A stretch of DNA of 64,000 nt from Areca catechu (Eukaryota; Streptophyta; Magnoliopsida; Arecales; Arecaceae), in contig CM038044.1 in assembly GCA_021397845.1 (NCBI GenBank), positions 42,270,354 to 42,334,353 on the forward strand. Direction: 5' to 3'. The notes beneath the pieces were generated by a model. That model saw only the letters and a program-made list of their open reading frames with translations. It was not told the origin of the DNA and searched no databases. Shown in pieces: positions 40,759 through 50,727 of this stretch. Made by a program: the position numbers and the translations under genes. Within the stretch, counting starts at the first letter, position 1, and the number at the start of each line of letters is the position of its first letter.

Positions 40759-42955
40759 TCACTCAACATCAGCAGGAGAAGGCTCCACACTACAGGACTG
40801 GAGCAACTTGTCAACTTGCTCTGAGAGGATCTCATCGATCTGGCCCGGGACGGAGAAACCTTCAGCCTGAGTCACCTCCTGGGCCGAGATCAGAGATGGG
40901 ATCACCTCCGGATCTTCGACTAGGGTAGCAACCATCTCTGCCAGATATGGTGGCTCCTCGATCTCCCCTGTGACTTTGGCCTCCTCCGCTTCTTCTCCTT
41001 CCTCTCCAATTATGTTGTAGGAGGGGATCATCGAAAAGTCGAGGTGAGGGAGGGTCTCCTTTACCTTGGAGAGCCCGTTGTTGAAGCCATGGTTGTAAGC
41101 ATACAATGATGCTTCATCAATCTCTGTTTGAAATTGTGAAGACATCTTGAAGTCGACCACGGCATTGTCTATTCGCTTCCTCAAAGCTTCGGAGTCCCTC
41201 TTGGCGGCTTCGGCCTCCCTCTTAGCAGCTTCGAATTCCAGGATTGCCTCTTCGGCCCTCCTAGAAGCCTCCTCCGCCATCTTGGACAGGTTCTCCATCC
41301 TCTCCTAATCCTCCCTGGCAGCCCGCTCTATGGATTCAACTTGCTTCTTGCTTCTGTTCCACCCTGCCTCTTGTCCCGCTATCCTTGAGTAGGCGCTCTT
41401 CAGTTCGCCCTTCAGGTCATGAACTTCATTAGTTACCCGAACAAGACGGTCCTCCACGGATTGCTTCAGCTCTTCGGCTACTTCCCTGGTAGCCCTAGCA
41501 ATTTGAAGCTCCTCCTTGAGATCGTGGATGAGGCTGTCCACGTTCTCAAACCTTCCTCCATGAAGGTGAAGTCATAGACCAACTACATCAAAAAAGAAGA
41601 ATCGAGGGTCAAATAACTCTCAGGGGCAAAGGAGGTGGTGATAGTCATACCTGTTGCAGGGCGGCGAAGCCAGAATTAGACACTTTAAGAAAGCTCCGAT
41701 TTCGAAGAATTGCCTGGTTGTGGGGCAGTATCGTACCCTTCAACTCCTGCCTGGCTTCGGCCAGGACCAGCAGCCCTCCCATAGGCGGGAGCTCCGAAGG
41801 GTTCGTCGAACGGCCTCCGGCTGAAGAAGCCCCATAGACAGACTCTCCTTTAACTTGCCGTGCTTTGCCCCTATCGACAGCAAAGGGGCAAACCGGTGGC
41901 ACATCCACTCCTTGAGGCGGGTCCCCCATTGTGTCGACTGGGGAGGTGACCGCCGGTGGAGTTTCGACTGGACAGGGTCTCGCCGAAGACCCTTCCGCAA
42001 CCGCTACATCTTCCTTTAAGACATCTCGGGAGGACGAAGTGCTTTGGTCCCCTTCGGGACGATCCCTCCGAGCTTTCTTCCGAACCGCAGACCTGGTGGA
42101 AGGGGCCTGTGCAACCCTCTTCTCTGAAGTCTGGCGAAGCCAGCTCAAATTGCGCTTCATCCCACCATCTACAGGCAAAGGGGATCACCTCAGTTAAATG
42201 AACTACAAGAAAACCTGAAGTAAAGGGGCAGAAATTCCTGTCGCTATACCTAGAGAGGGGAATCTACTGATTCCCGTCCGATGGAGGTTCCTCTCCTCTA
42301 ACAACTCCCGGATAGGGGCAACTTCCTAGTTGGTCAGAAGATTATAATCCGACTAATCGGCTGCCAAGACTTTCTTTCCATCATTGGCGATCAGGCGAGG
42401 CTTCTTCCACACAGTGTTGAAGCCCTATGGGTCGAAAGACAACACAAATACGAAGACATATTTCCACCCGTGGATGGTGCTGGGCATGTCCTTAATCACC
42501 CTGCGGCCTGATCTAGGGCCGATCACCCACCATCCGTTGCTGTGGAAGTCCCTCTTAAGGATGAAAAAGACCGTGAACAAGTTGGTCCTAGGCTCTACGT
42601 TGGTGATGCTGCACATGACCAGGAACCCGCAGATGTTCCTGATGCTATTTAGGGTCAACTGCGCTGGCACCACTTGGTACAAGCAAAAAATTTTAACAAA
42701 GAAGGGGTGCAGGGAAAACTGAAGACTAGCCTTCAAGTGATCTTTATATACAGCTAGGCACCTAGGAGGAGCTTTGTTTGCCCGCTCCTCGGGCACGGGG
42801 AGGACAAAGGGAAACTCCTCAGGAATGCAGTAACGTTCCCAAAGAATGGTTGCCTTGCTCTGAGAAATCGAGCTGGGGACTGACTCCGGACCTACTGCAT
42901 CTCCGGCCCCCGAGGATCCAACCTACTTTCTCTGACTCTCTACGGTCTCTTCCAT
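40759..42955 (-). pseudogene. Spliced antisense gene of Tat element T (Transposase_28-like and coiled coil)
   Basis: It starts at ATG 42955 (MEETVESQRK then TAG). The first part resembles the plant 'putative gypsy type transposon' family (Pfam Transposase_28): FFVKIFCLYQVVPAQL, SIRNICGFLVMCS, EPRTNLFTVFFILKR and GWWVIGPR (about 42730-42490). Two plausible introns follow: 42249 to 42169 (AG|GTATAG...GCCTGTAG|ATGG, 81 nt) and 41650 to 41583 (CAACAG|GTATGAC...GATGTAG|TTGG, 68 nt). The middle exon is basic and Ser/Pro-rich. The last exon is a long coiled coil (VDSLIHDLKEELQIARATRE, then AEEASRRAEEAILEFEAAKR) with an acidic tail ending at 40759. Inactivating changes include TAG near 42925, TAG at about 42422 where TGG is expected, a frameshift near 41550 and TAG 41305. 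Confidence 0.7.
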
Positions 42956-43479
42956 GACAAAGGAATGAAGCAAAGGAGCGGAAGGAGGATCCTACCTGAG
43001 GAATAGACTAGCAATCCAGAACGGTTTGGGCAGGGAATGAGATGTGGTTGAAGAAGCTTCCTTGCCCAGACCTTCACCCTTCCCCAAAAGAAAAGTAAGG
43101 GTCTCTGGACCCCCACTGAGGGTTACTTTGCCTCAAGGTTACCTTGGGAGGTAACCCATTTGTGACTGACAGCTAGGATAAGATCTATCCTTCATTCAAT
43201 GGGCGGAGAACAGCCACCACAACTATCCAAATCCCAACCAAAAGATTGCCTCAACCACTGTGCAACGGGACAAGAAGAGATAGCCTCAGGGCCACCTACT
43301 TTTTCCCAATTCGGGAATGGTACCTGTCCACCATCTGATTCTCAGATCATGATGGACAGCCCGATAGGGGTCCCATAATCATTCACTGCACCGTCTCTTA
43401 GGAGAAAAATGATAAGGCCATAATACTCTCACTTCTCGAGGCAGATCTTCACTTCGACAACTGAGAGTAGGGGGGCAAC
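42956..43479 (+). other. Non-coding region and polypurine tract before the Tat 3' LTR
   Basis: No coding frame is evident here. It ends with GAGAGTAGGGGGGCAAC (43463-43479), the polypurine tract, immediately before the LTR start TGTTGGGATATCC. Confidence 0.65.
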
Positions 43480-44243
43480 TGTTGGGATATCCTGGTTCAG
43501 CTACAAACCAAGCTTCGGTTTGACTTATCGAAGCCTGTTTCTCTGGACTACGGACTTCGGACTAAGTGAAGGCCAACCGCAAGCAACCCAAGGTTTCACA
43601 TCGGACTACAGCATCCGAAGGCTAGTCCTTCAGGTAGCACCTTTGACCACGGCCGAAGTCTGAACTACTCATCGACTTTCGAAGACACATACTTCGATCC
43701 CCGCCATAGACACAATCTCTGGCCTCGAGGAAATACCAAGCCTTCGGCCCACGCAAGGGGAAACCTGAAGCTTGAACCGCAATCTATTCCAGAAAGGAAA
43801 CTGTAACCAACGGTTACAATCGACATTCATCATACCATGATCATGATGCATAACTCCTACTGCCATGCCTCCGATCTGGCCGGAACCGCTCATTGACAAC
43901 CCACGATCACCAATCATGGGAGAGATTAGCTCCCCATGATCACCGAAAGAAGAGCGGGTCGTAGGCCGAAGGCCTTCTTTTAAATAAGGGCAAGAAGGAT
44001 GGTTCGAGAGGGACACAGACTAACACCCTCGCTCACATACATTGATACATTCTCCAAGAATTCTTTTTCTCTTCCACTCTCGACATCTTCCCCATTCTGT
44101 GGCTGGAATCCGCCATTGACTTAGGCATCGAAGTGTCCTTCACCGAAACAACTCTGGCAAGGGAATTGTTTTGCAGGTGAACTAGGGAGCAGTCCTGCGA
44201 TGCAGCGGCTCTGACCGGCCGATCCAAGGACTCCACACCAACA
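43480..44243 (+). repeat. 3' LTR of Tat element T
   Basis: It begins TGTTGGGATATCCTGG after the purine tract and most likely ends CACACCAACA at 44243, about 764 bp. A TATA-like TTTTAAATAAGG lies near 43979. At 44244 the sequence switches in frame to copia RT (NFIRNGEEPCIYKW), so T is inserted in element J. The 5' LTR lies outside the window, so the target duplication cannot be tested. Confidence 0.75.
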
Positions 44244-45276
44244 ACTTCATTAGGAACGGAGAAGAGCCTTGCATTTATAAATGGGCTAATAGTAATGTAA
44301 TTATATTCCTTGTACTGTATGTGGATGACATTCTCTTAATCGGGAATGACATCGCAGCACTGCAAGGAATAAAGGTCTGGTTGTCATCTCAGTTCTCTAT
44401 AAAGGACTTGGGTGAAGCCTCTTACATACTAGGTATAAAGATCTATAGAGATAGATCTAAGAGGCTTCTGGGACTATCCCAATCTACGTACATCGACACT
44501 GTGCTGAAATGGGTCAGCATGGAGAATTCCAAAAAGGGCTATCTCCCGATAGGCACTAGAATTGATCTCTTCAAAAGAAATTATGCAACAACTCCTGAAG
44601 AGTGAGAGCATATGAGTAGAACCCCATATGCTTCGGTAGTGGGTTCTATCATATACGCCATGACATGTACTAGACCAAACATGGCATACTCACTAGGTGT
44701 AGTGACCAGATACCAATCTGACCCAATTTATGAAATACTAAGGACCAATGGCTAATTTATGGAGAATATGACTTGAAACTTGTGGGGTACACTGACTCCA
44801 GTTTCCAGTCAGATAAAGATGATTGCAAGAGTGTGTCAGGTTTTGTCTTTACCCTGAACAAAGGAGCTATCTACTGGAAAAGTTCCAAGTAGCCTACTAT
44901 AGCAGACTCAGTATGCGAAGCAGAGTACTTTGCAGCATCAGATGCAGTGAAGGAAGCTATGTGGTTGCGGAAGTTCCTTGGCAAGCTGGGAGTGGCACCT
45001 TCCCTGGATGGTCCTATTTTGGTGTACTATAATAACACTAGAGCCATTGCTCAAGCCAAAGAGCCAAAGTCTCATCACCGCATAAAGCATATCTATGGTG
45101 CTATCACCTTGTACAAGAGATCGTGGAACGAGGTGACATCGACCTTCAAAAGATCGATGGAAAGGAGAACCTGGCTGACCCCTTCACTAAAGCTATTAGA
45201 GTTCAAGAGTTCGACTGTTGTAAAAGAAAAATGGAAATGAAATTCCGTACTGATTGGCTTTAGTCCAAGTGGGAGT
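44244..45276 (+). pseudogene. Ty1/copia J RT end and RNase H, broken
   Basis: RT from EEPCIYKW through catalytic YVDDILLIGND (about 44318) and DLGEASYILGIKIYRDRSK, which is very close to the same region of D. Stops at 44604 and about 44755, then frameshifted RNase H (DDCKSVSGFVF, EAEYFAASDAVKEAMW, KEPKSHHRIKHI). The 5' part (gag, IN, most of RT) is absent because T interrupts it and its other half would be upstream of the window. The tail GATTGGCTTTAGTCCAAGTGGGAGT matches the end of D and contains the purine tract. Confidence 0.88.
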
Positions 45277-46255
45277 TGTTTGGAATTGTGTCCCAAAGCC
45301 AATCATCTAGGCTATAGATAGTTATGCTATCTTTGTATTTGTATATGAATTTTCTTTTAATAAATAAAAGTTATTTTTGGCTATCCATCATATTTACTTT
45401 TCCTGCAAGAACTCATGTGTGATGGTGTCCTTAGAACTACATTATTGGATTTAGAGAGGATATATCAAGTAGTTCTTAAACTGGTTCACAACCAAATGAT
45501 ACATTGTTATAGGATGATGATGTATCAAGTGTAGGTTGTTGTATGTCACATTTATTGGTTATCCTCTTAATTAAAGAGTATGGAGACACTGGTATGACAT
45601 ACAAGTGAAATGTATGACATTTCACTGAATGTGACCATCTACAGAGCTCCCTTCTACCAAAGGGTTGCTCAGGGATATGGGTATATGTGTCCCTCATAAC
45701 TGAGGTTACTATGGTAGCTTGCAAGCAACTCACTATACTTTGGTACCGAACTACCTGGATTTCTAATCCAATGACAGAAGGTTTCTGGATGCAGTCAAGT
45801 ACTTATAGAGCGATGGTGGATCAAGATGGAATTGACCTTTCCAAATAGTTTGGAGTGAATGACTCACTATGTCTCAATTTAGCAAAATCTTGGCCAAGAT
45901 AGTTTTTGTGAGGAGTCATAGAACTTGTGAAGTTAAGACTTGATCTGGATAAACCAAATTAGGGTTGGCAATCTAACCCTGGTCATCCTGAGCATTATAA
46001 GGTCAAAGGGATGAATTATGCGGCAACCATATGCCAGAGGTTCTTATGAGATGCTCTGCATCTTCGACCTATCCGGACATCTGGTATCATTGCTAGATGA
46101 GAACTTTGACTGGTACTGGAAATGTTCTAGTGCTACCGGCTTAGTGTTTGAACCTATGGGGTCACGCACCATAGAGGATTTCTAACTGATCTTGTGGCTA
46201 ATCGATGATTGGGAATCGTTTATCATCACCCGAAGTCAATATGATTGACTTTGTT

Positions 46256-46319
46256 CCAAGTGTCGACACTTGGAATCTTGCAGGTGTCGACACTTGGCAA
46301 TTTTCAAGTGTCGACACTT
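46256..46319 (+). repeat. Three palindromes around GTCGAC in the J LTR
   Basis: CCAAGTGTCGACACTTGG (46256-46273) is a perfect 18-bp palindrome. GGTGTCGACACTTGG (46283-46297) and AAGTGTCGACACTT (46306-46319) repeat its core at spacings of about 26 and 24 bases. Confidence 0.9.
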
Positions 46320-46986
46320 CCTATGATGAACAGAAATTCTGGGAGGATTTAATGGAAGGTTTTTGGGTAGGTTTTGACCTGGTTTGAATTTCAAACTCAA
46401 ACCAGTTTTGGCTCCAAGGCTTTATGGTATGAAAGTCATACATGCTTTAATGGGTTAGACCCATTTGGTATGGCCTTGATCCTCTCTCCCATTCTCTCTT
46501 TTCATCTCTCCTCCTTCCTTCTTCTTCCTTTCCCTGCTGCACCTATAAATGAAGGTCATTGTGGTGGCTGCTTGGGTGACACACAAGAACTGCAACAAAT
46601 TCTTGGGAGAAAAAGATTAAGAAGAGTAGTGAGAGCTTTAGGGTTTGGGTGTGTGCTACCTAGCAATCAAGCTAGGTCTTAGGAAGAGAGATTTTGGGAA
46701 GGGGTTCCTGCTCTCCTCCTAGTCTTCCTGGAAGAAGAAGATCAGCCAAGGATCTCGAAGAGCTGGCACTCCGAGGGAGTTGATCAAAGTCGAGCCCATG
46801 TGTGGATATCCTGTAGAGGCCAGACGCGTGTGTGGCTCAAGCACCCTCCTCCTTCTCATAGCTCTTCACAGCTTCTCTCCAGCACTCACAGAGGTATAGA
46901 GGTATGACCTTTATATTTATGTTGCTTTCTTATTTTTGATGTTATATGCATGCTAGATTATTATGCTAGTTCTTGTTGCAGGCTGA

Positions 46987-47015
46987 TCGATAGATAGTTT
47001 AGATCTATCTATCGA
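46987..47015 (+). repeat. Inverted repeat near the end of the J LTR
   Basis: TCGATAGATAG (46987-46997) pairs perfectly with CTATCTATCGA (47005-47015) across a 7-nt loop TTTAGAT, within the U5-like part of the LTR. Confidence 0.82.
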
Positions 47016-47114
47016 GCCTTCCGCTATGTATGTCTAAAAATATTTTAAAATGCATATCTTCTGCCCTCTTTTCTTGCAATTGTATGCTAGGTGTAGGTGT
47101 TTTCAACCTTCAGG

Positions 47115-48648
47115 TAGATCGTACAAGAAGGGAGCTGGATAGGAAGCCATTGAAGATGCAACCTCCAGGGGAGACGTCCAGGGTGCGAAAGCCCGGGTCG
47201 ACCACCCTGAACTTCCATCAAGGGTCGAAGCCGAAGAGCAGCCCCATCCCAAAAGAGAGATACACACCTCTCCTAGCCCTGAGGATGAAGATCCTCATGG
47301 AGATTGAGGGCGAGCATTACCTGCACCGACCTCTCCCGTTGAGGCCATCCAACGGTCGCGACAAGACAAAGTACTACCAATTTCACCACGACATTGAGGA
47401 ATGCTGCAACCTCAAAAGAGAAATTGAACATCTGATAAGGAGGGGCTACCTCGAGAGGTTCGTGGGGGGAAAGACCTCAGTGGAACCTCAGGTGCTTGCT
47501 ACTCTTTCCTTGTCCCTACTGTCGATAATCGACCCACCAAGAAGCTCGTGGGAATGATATGTTGGAAATAGAGTGCGCTGCCAAAAGGACCCAGGGAGGA
47601 GAGAGTCTAGAAAATGTACTCCCCTTCATGAGGGAGAGGGAATCTGGGGATGAAAATGTAAACAACGATGCCATGGTCTCGAGATGATGATCACCAGGCA
47701 TCCTATAAAATGGATTATGGTCGATAGTGGAAGTTTGTCTGATATCTTTTTTTATGATACTTTCTCTAGGATGAATTTGTCCTCTACTCAATTGAGGCCT
47801 GTGCACACTCCCCTTGTCAGTTTTACTGGGGACTCCATGGGAGTCGAAGGGGAAATAACTCTCCCAGTTACTGTTGGGATGCCACCTTAGCAGAGCACTA
47901 TCATGATGACCTTCATGGTTCTTAGGCTTCCTTTAGCCTACAACATGATCCTTGGCCGCCCCAGGCCCAATCTGCTTGACGCGATCATTTCTACCAAGCG
48001 GCTATTGGTGCAATTTCCCACTCGTTATGGTGTAGGGAAAATGAGGGGGGCACCTCAACCGATCTAGCATTGCCTTCAAGCTATCCTAGGGGACAAGAGC
48101 TCCGAGGAAGACCCCAGCACCGATAACCTTGACCAAAGGGTGCAGGACCCTAGGGGCAGCCCTGTCGAGCATCTGCTAACATTCTTGCTTGGGACAAACC
48201 TAATGAAGATGGTGCAAATCAGGGCCCAGCTATAAGAAGAGGAGCGGACCCGCTTGCTGAGCTTTCTCTGGGCGAACATGGATGTGTTTGCTTGGATAGC
48301 GGCAGACATGCCCAGGATTCCCCCTGACATCATCACCCACAAGTTAAGCATCGATCTGAAGTACCGTCCCATCTGGCAGAAAAAGAGGTGCTTCTTCCCG
48401 GAGAGGCAATGGGTGATCAATGAGGAGGTGGAGAAACTCCTCATAGCCAGCTTCATTCATGAAGTACAGTACTCCAGCTGGTTGGCAAATGTAGTCATGG
48501 TCAAGAAGAACAATGAAAAGTCGAGGATCTGCATGGACTATACCAACCTCAACCGGGCCTGCCAAAAGGATAGCTTCCCATTGCCAAAGATCGATCAGCT
48601 GGTAGACGCCACCTCGGGGCATCGCTTGCTTCAAACTATAGATATTAT
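47115..48648 (+). pseudogene. Second Tat-lineage fragment K: Gag, protease and RT start
   Basis: Gag is at 47115-47557 with ALRMKILMEIEGEHYL and KYYQFHHDIEECCNLKREIEHLIRRGYL, equivalent to the zinc-knuckle region of the 1-689 fragment but with the first Cys lost and several residues deleted. Protease at about 47684-47890 has IMVDSGSLSDIFFYDTFSRM. The protease end (AYNMILGRPRPNLL, about 47938) is readable. RT is at 48254-48648 with MDVFAWIAADMPRIPPDIITH, RICMDYTNLNRACQKDSFPLPKIDQL and GHRLLQTIDI. It is cut at about 48648, before the catalytic aspartates, where minus-strand chromovirus L begins. Multiple frameshifts separate the parts. Confidence 0.85.
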
Positions 48649-49524
48649 GTATAAACAGTTCTCTCTATATATCTTCCCTCAAATCCTCTTCAAATCAGAT
48701 TAGGATATCATATGGATCCATTTTCATAATATAGCGCATTAGATGCTCGATTCTATCAATATAATCACTGACTGATCCATTACCTTGGGTCTACCTCTCT
48801 AAGTGGTCTAGGAGATTTTGTTGGTAGGATACAGGGATATACCTTTCACGAAGCTTGCTCTTCATTTCTTTCCAGGTCCTAATGGGTTCGTGTCTCTCAT
48901 ACACCCTCCTTCCCTGAACATTGTTCCAATAAGACTCGGCTGGACCCCATAGATGCACTCGGGCAAACCTAACATTTCCATCCTCAAACATTTCATTCCA
49001 CTTAAAATAATCATCCATATCTTCCTCCCAATCTATATAAACCTTAGGATTTAGATTTCCATCAAAAGTGGGTGCTTCCAACCTAATGTTCCTAAGGTTC
49101 GGTGATCATGGTCCATTTGGTCCTGATTAGGTCTCCTAGGATTTGGCTCATAAGCTGGGTCATGGGGTGCTCTCCTAGGGTTCGAGTCATGGACTCGATC
49201 AGGGTTGGGTTCAGGGAAAAGGTCTTGGTGCAGAGCCCTTCTAGGGTTGATGGGTGTACCAAACTCTGGTTCAGGCACTAATTCAATCTGGACTTCATGG
49301 GTTATTCCAAGGGTATGACCCTCTAATTGGTCAAGCTTAGCAATGATGTGGGTCATTTGATCAGTCACACTTTGGTTGGTCTGGGCCAATTGGTAAGTCA
49401 GGTTTTGGTTCAATCGGGCCACTTGATCATTCAAAGTCTTCAACAAGGTGTCAAAGTTTTGGTCCATGGTTGCACTCGATTGAGCTTTGGTTTGCTAGCA
49501 AGATGCTCCTGATCTAGTTTCCAT
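48649..49524 (-). pseudogene. Chromovirus L Gag, truncated and broken
   Basis: It starts at ATG 49524 (METRSGASC then TAG). An N-terminal coiled segment (MDQNFDTLLKTLNDQVARL) is followed by repeats of PNPRR in a Pro/Arg-rich linker. After a frameshift near 49075 comes the capsid (EAPTFDGNLNPKVYIDWEED, KLRERYIPVSYQQNLLD), which continues with stops to about 48649. It matches the gag of A and C, confirming a chromovirus. Confidence 0.85.
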
Positions 49525-50727
49525 GCACACTGGACTCAAACTCGAGCTAGGGGTTTGCTAGACCTGGAGTACAAACCAAATATTAGGTCAAGATGACAAT
49601 CTTGGATATAGTAACTTGGCACCTGGCCAGGTAAGTGTTTGGTTGGTGGAGGTCCCTCTTTGCTTGCCTTAGACACCAATTTGAAATTGGCCAGGTAAGC
49701 GGACCAAACCACCTTCCTTCGGGCTCTCATCCCTGAACCACATGCCTAGACACCGATACACAAGCACACACAAACAAGTTGTCTAAATTGGCTTAACACT
49801 TGGTTCGACCTAACCTTGTGGGTGTCCCTATCTCACTAGAGCAAATTAAGTGTCTACTCAAGTTTAATTAAAGGTTGGGTCCGATATGCAGGGTGGTGAT
49901 TTTTGTTTTTTTAGACTAAGGATAAGTGATGAAATCCTACCCCTATGTTATAATGATGCTTTTAAAATAATTTATCATGAGATGAATACAAGCATACTAA
50001 GGACAAGTGATAAAATCCTACCCCTATGTTATAATGATGCTTTTAAAATAATTTATCATGAGATGAATGCAAGCATGCATATGAACCCTAATTTTAGGTG
50101 CAGAAATGTAGTGTGTTGCAGTTCTGAAGTGAGGCAAAGAAGTGCTATGAACTAATCTCAAAAAGTTCTAAAAAAATCACAAAACACTCCTAACTTGTAG
50201 AGGGTATACCAGATGAAAGAAAATAAAAAAATAAAATCTGTACTTTACTAGAAGATTCCTGGAACTCAGACATTGCTAAAAGGAACAGAATAGAACATGC
50301 AGGAATTTTAGCAACAGTGATGGAGTGCAGGAATTTTCATTTTTTCTATGATTTTTTTCCGAGGATAAAATTTTTCATGATGATAGATAACTTAATATGG
50401 ATTAGGAAAAAGATTATTTCAATGAAAAATTAACTACTTTTTGTTAGAGTTTTATATGAATTACAATCAGCCTACTCAGAAATATAGCAAATAGAAAACT
50501 GAAAATCCTAAGTGCAGAAATTTGAAAATGTGACCTAACATGCTCTTTGTTTTCTTTTTCACGGGTCAATCACAATGGTACCCCTACACGCCTTAGGAGA
50601 TCCCCGTGGAATGGGAAGAGAGGATCTTGAAACCCTACTTTTCTCCTAAGATCGGATGGCCTGGTGAAGCACCTGATCCAAGTACTTAAAGAACTTAACC
50701 CTAACCTACCATGCTTTGATACCAAGA
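49525..50727 (-). other. PBS and leader of chromovirus L
   Basis: The minus-strand PBS TGGTATCAAAGCATGG (50724-50709) has one change from the usual. The leader includes the shared module with hairpin CCAATTT-C-AAATTGG on the minus strand (49690-49676). At about 49920-50070 an 80-90 bp segment (GATAAGTGATGAAATCCTACCCC and following) is tandemly duplicated. Confidence 0.82.

Larger units (their letters stand above)
45277..47040 (+). repeat. 3' LTR of copia J, right end uncertain
   Basis: It starts TGTTTGGAATTGTGTCCC directly after the purine tract. The internal AGGCTGATCGA segment and the CTTCCGCT near 47025 correspond to features of the D LTR, whose CTTCCGCT lies 27 bases from its end. A clear CAACA end is not seen, so the LTR is probably truncated between 47030 and 47110, where Tat K begins. 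Confidence 0.72.

Noticed and set aside
40653..40928. Plus-strand ORFs opposite the Tat antisense genes (also 39633-40031, 41931-42201, 42384-42722)
   Set aside because: They are mirror frames of the antisense coding sequence; no family similarity.
1..44243. Asserting as fact that the 1-1164 Tat fragment and the 31560-44243 Tat parts are one element
   Set aside because: Order and lineage fit, but the RT core is missing and no overlap or target duplication links them, so I keep it as an inference.
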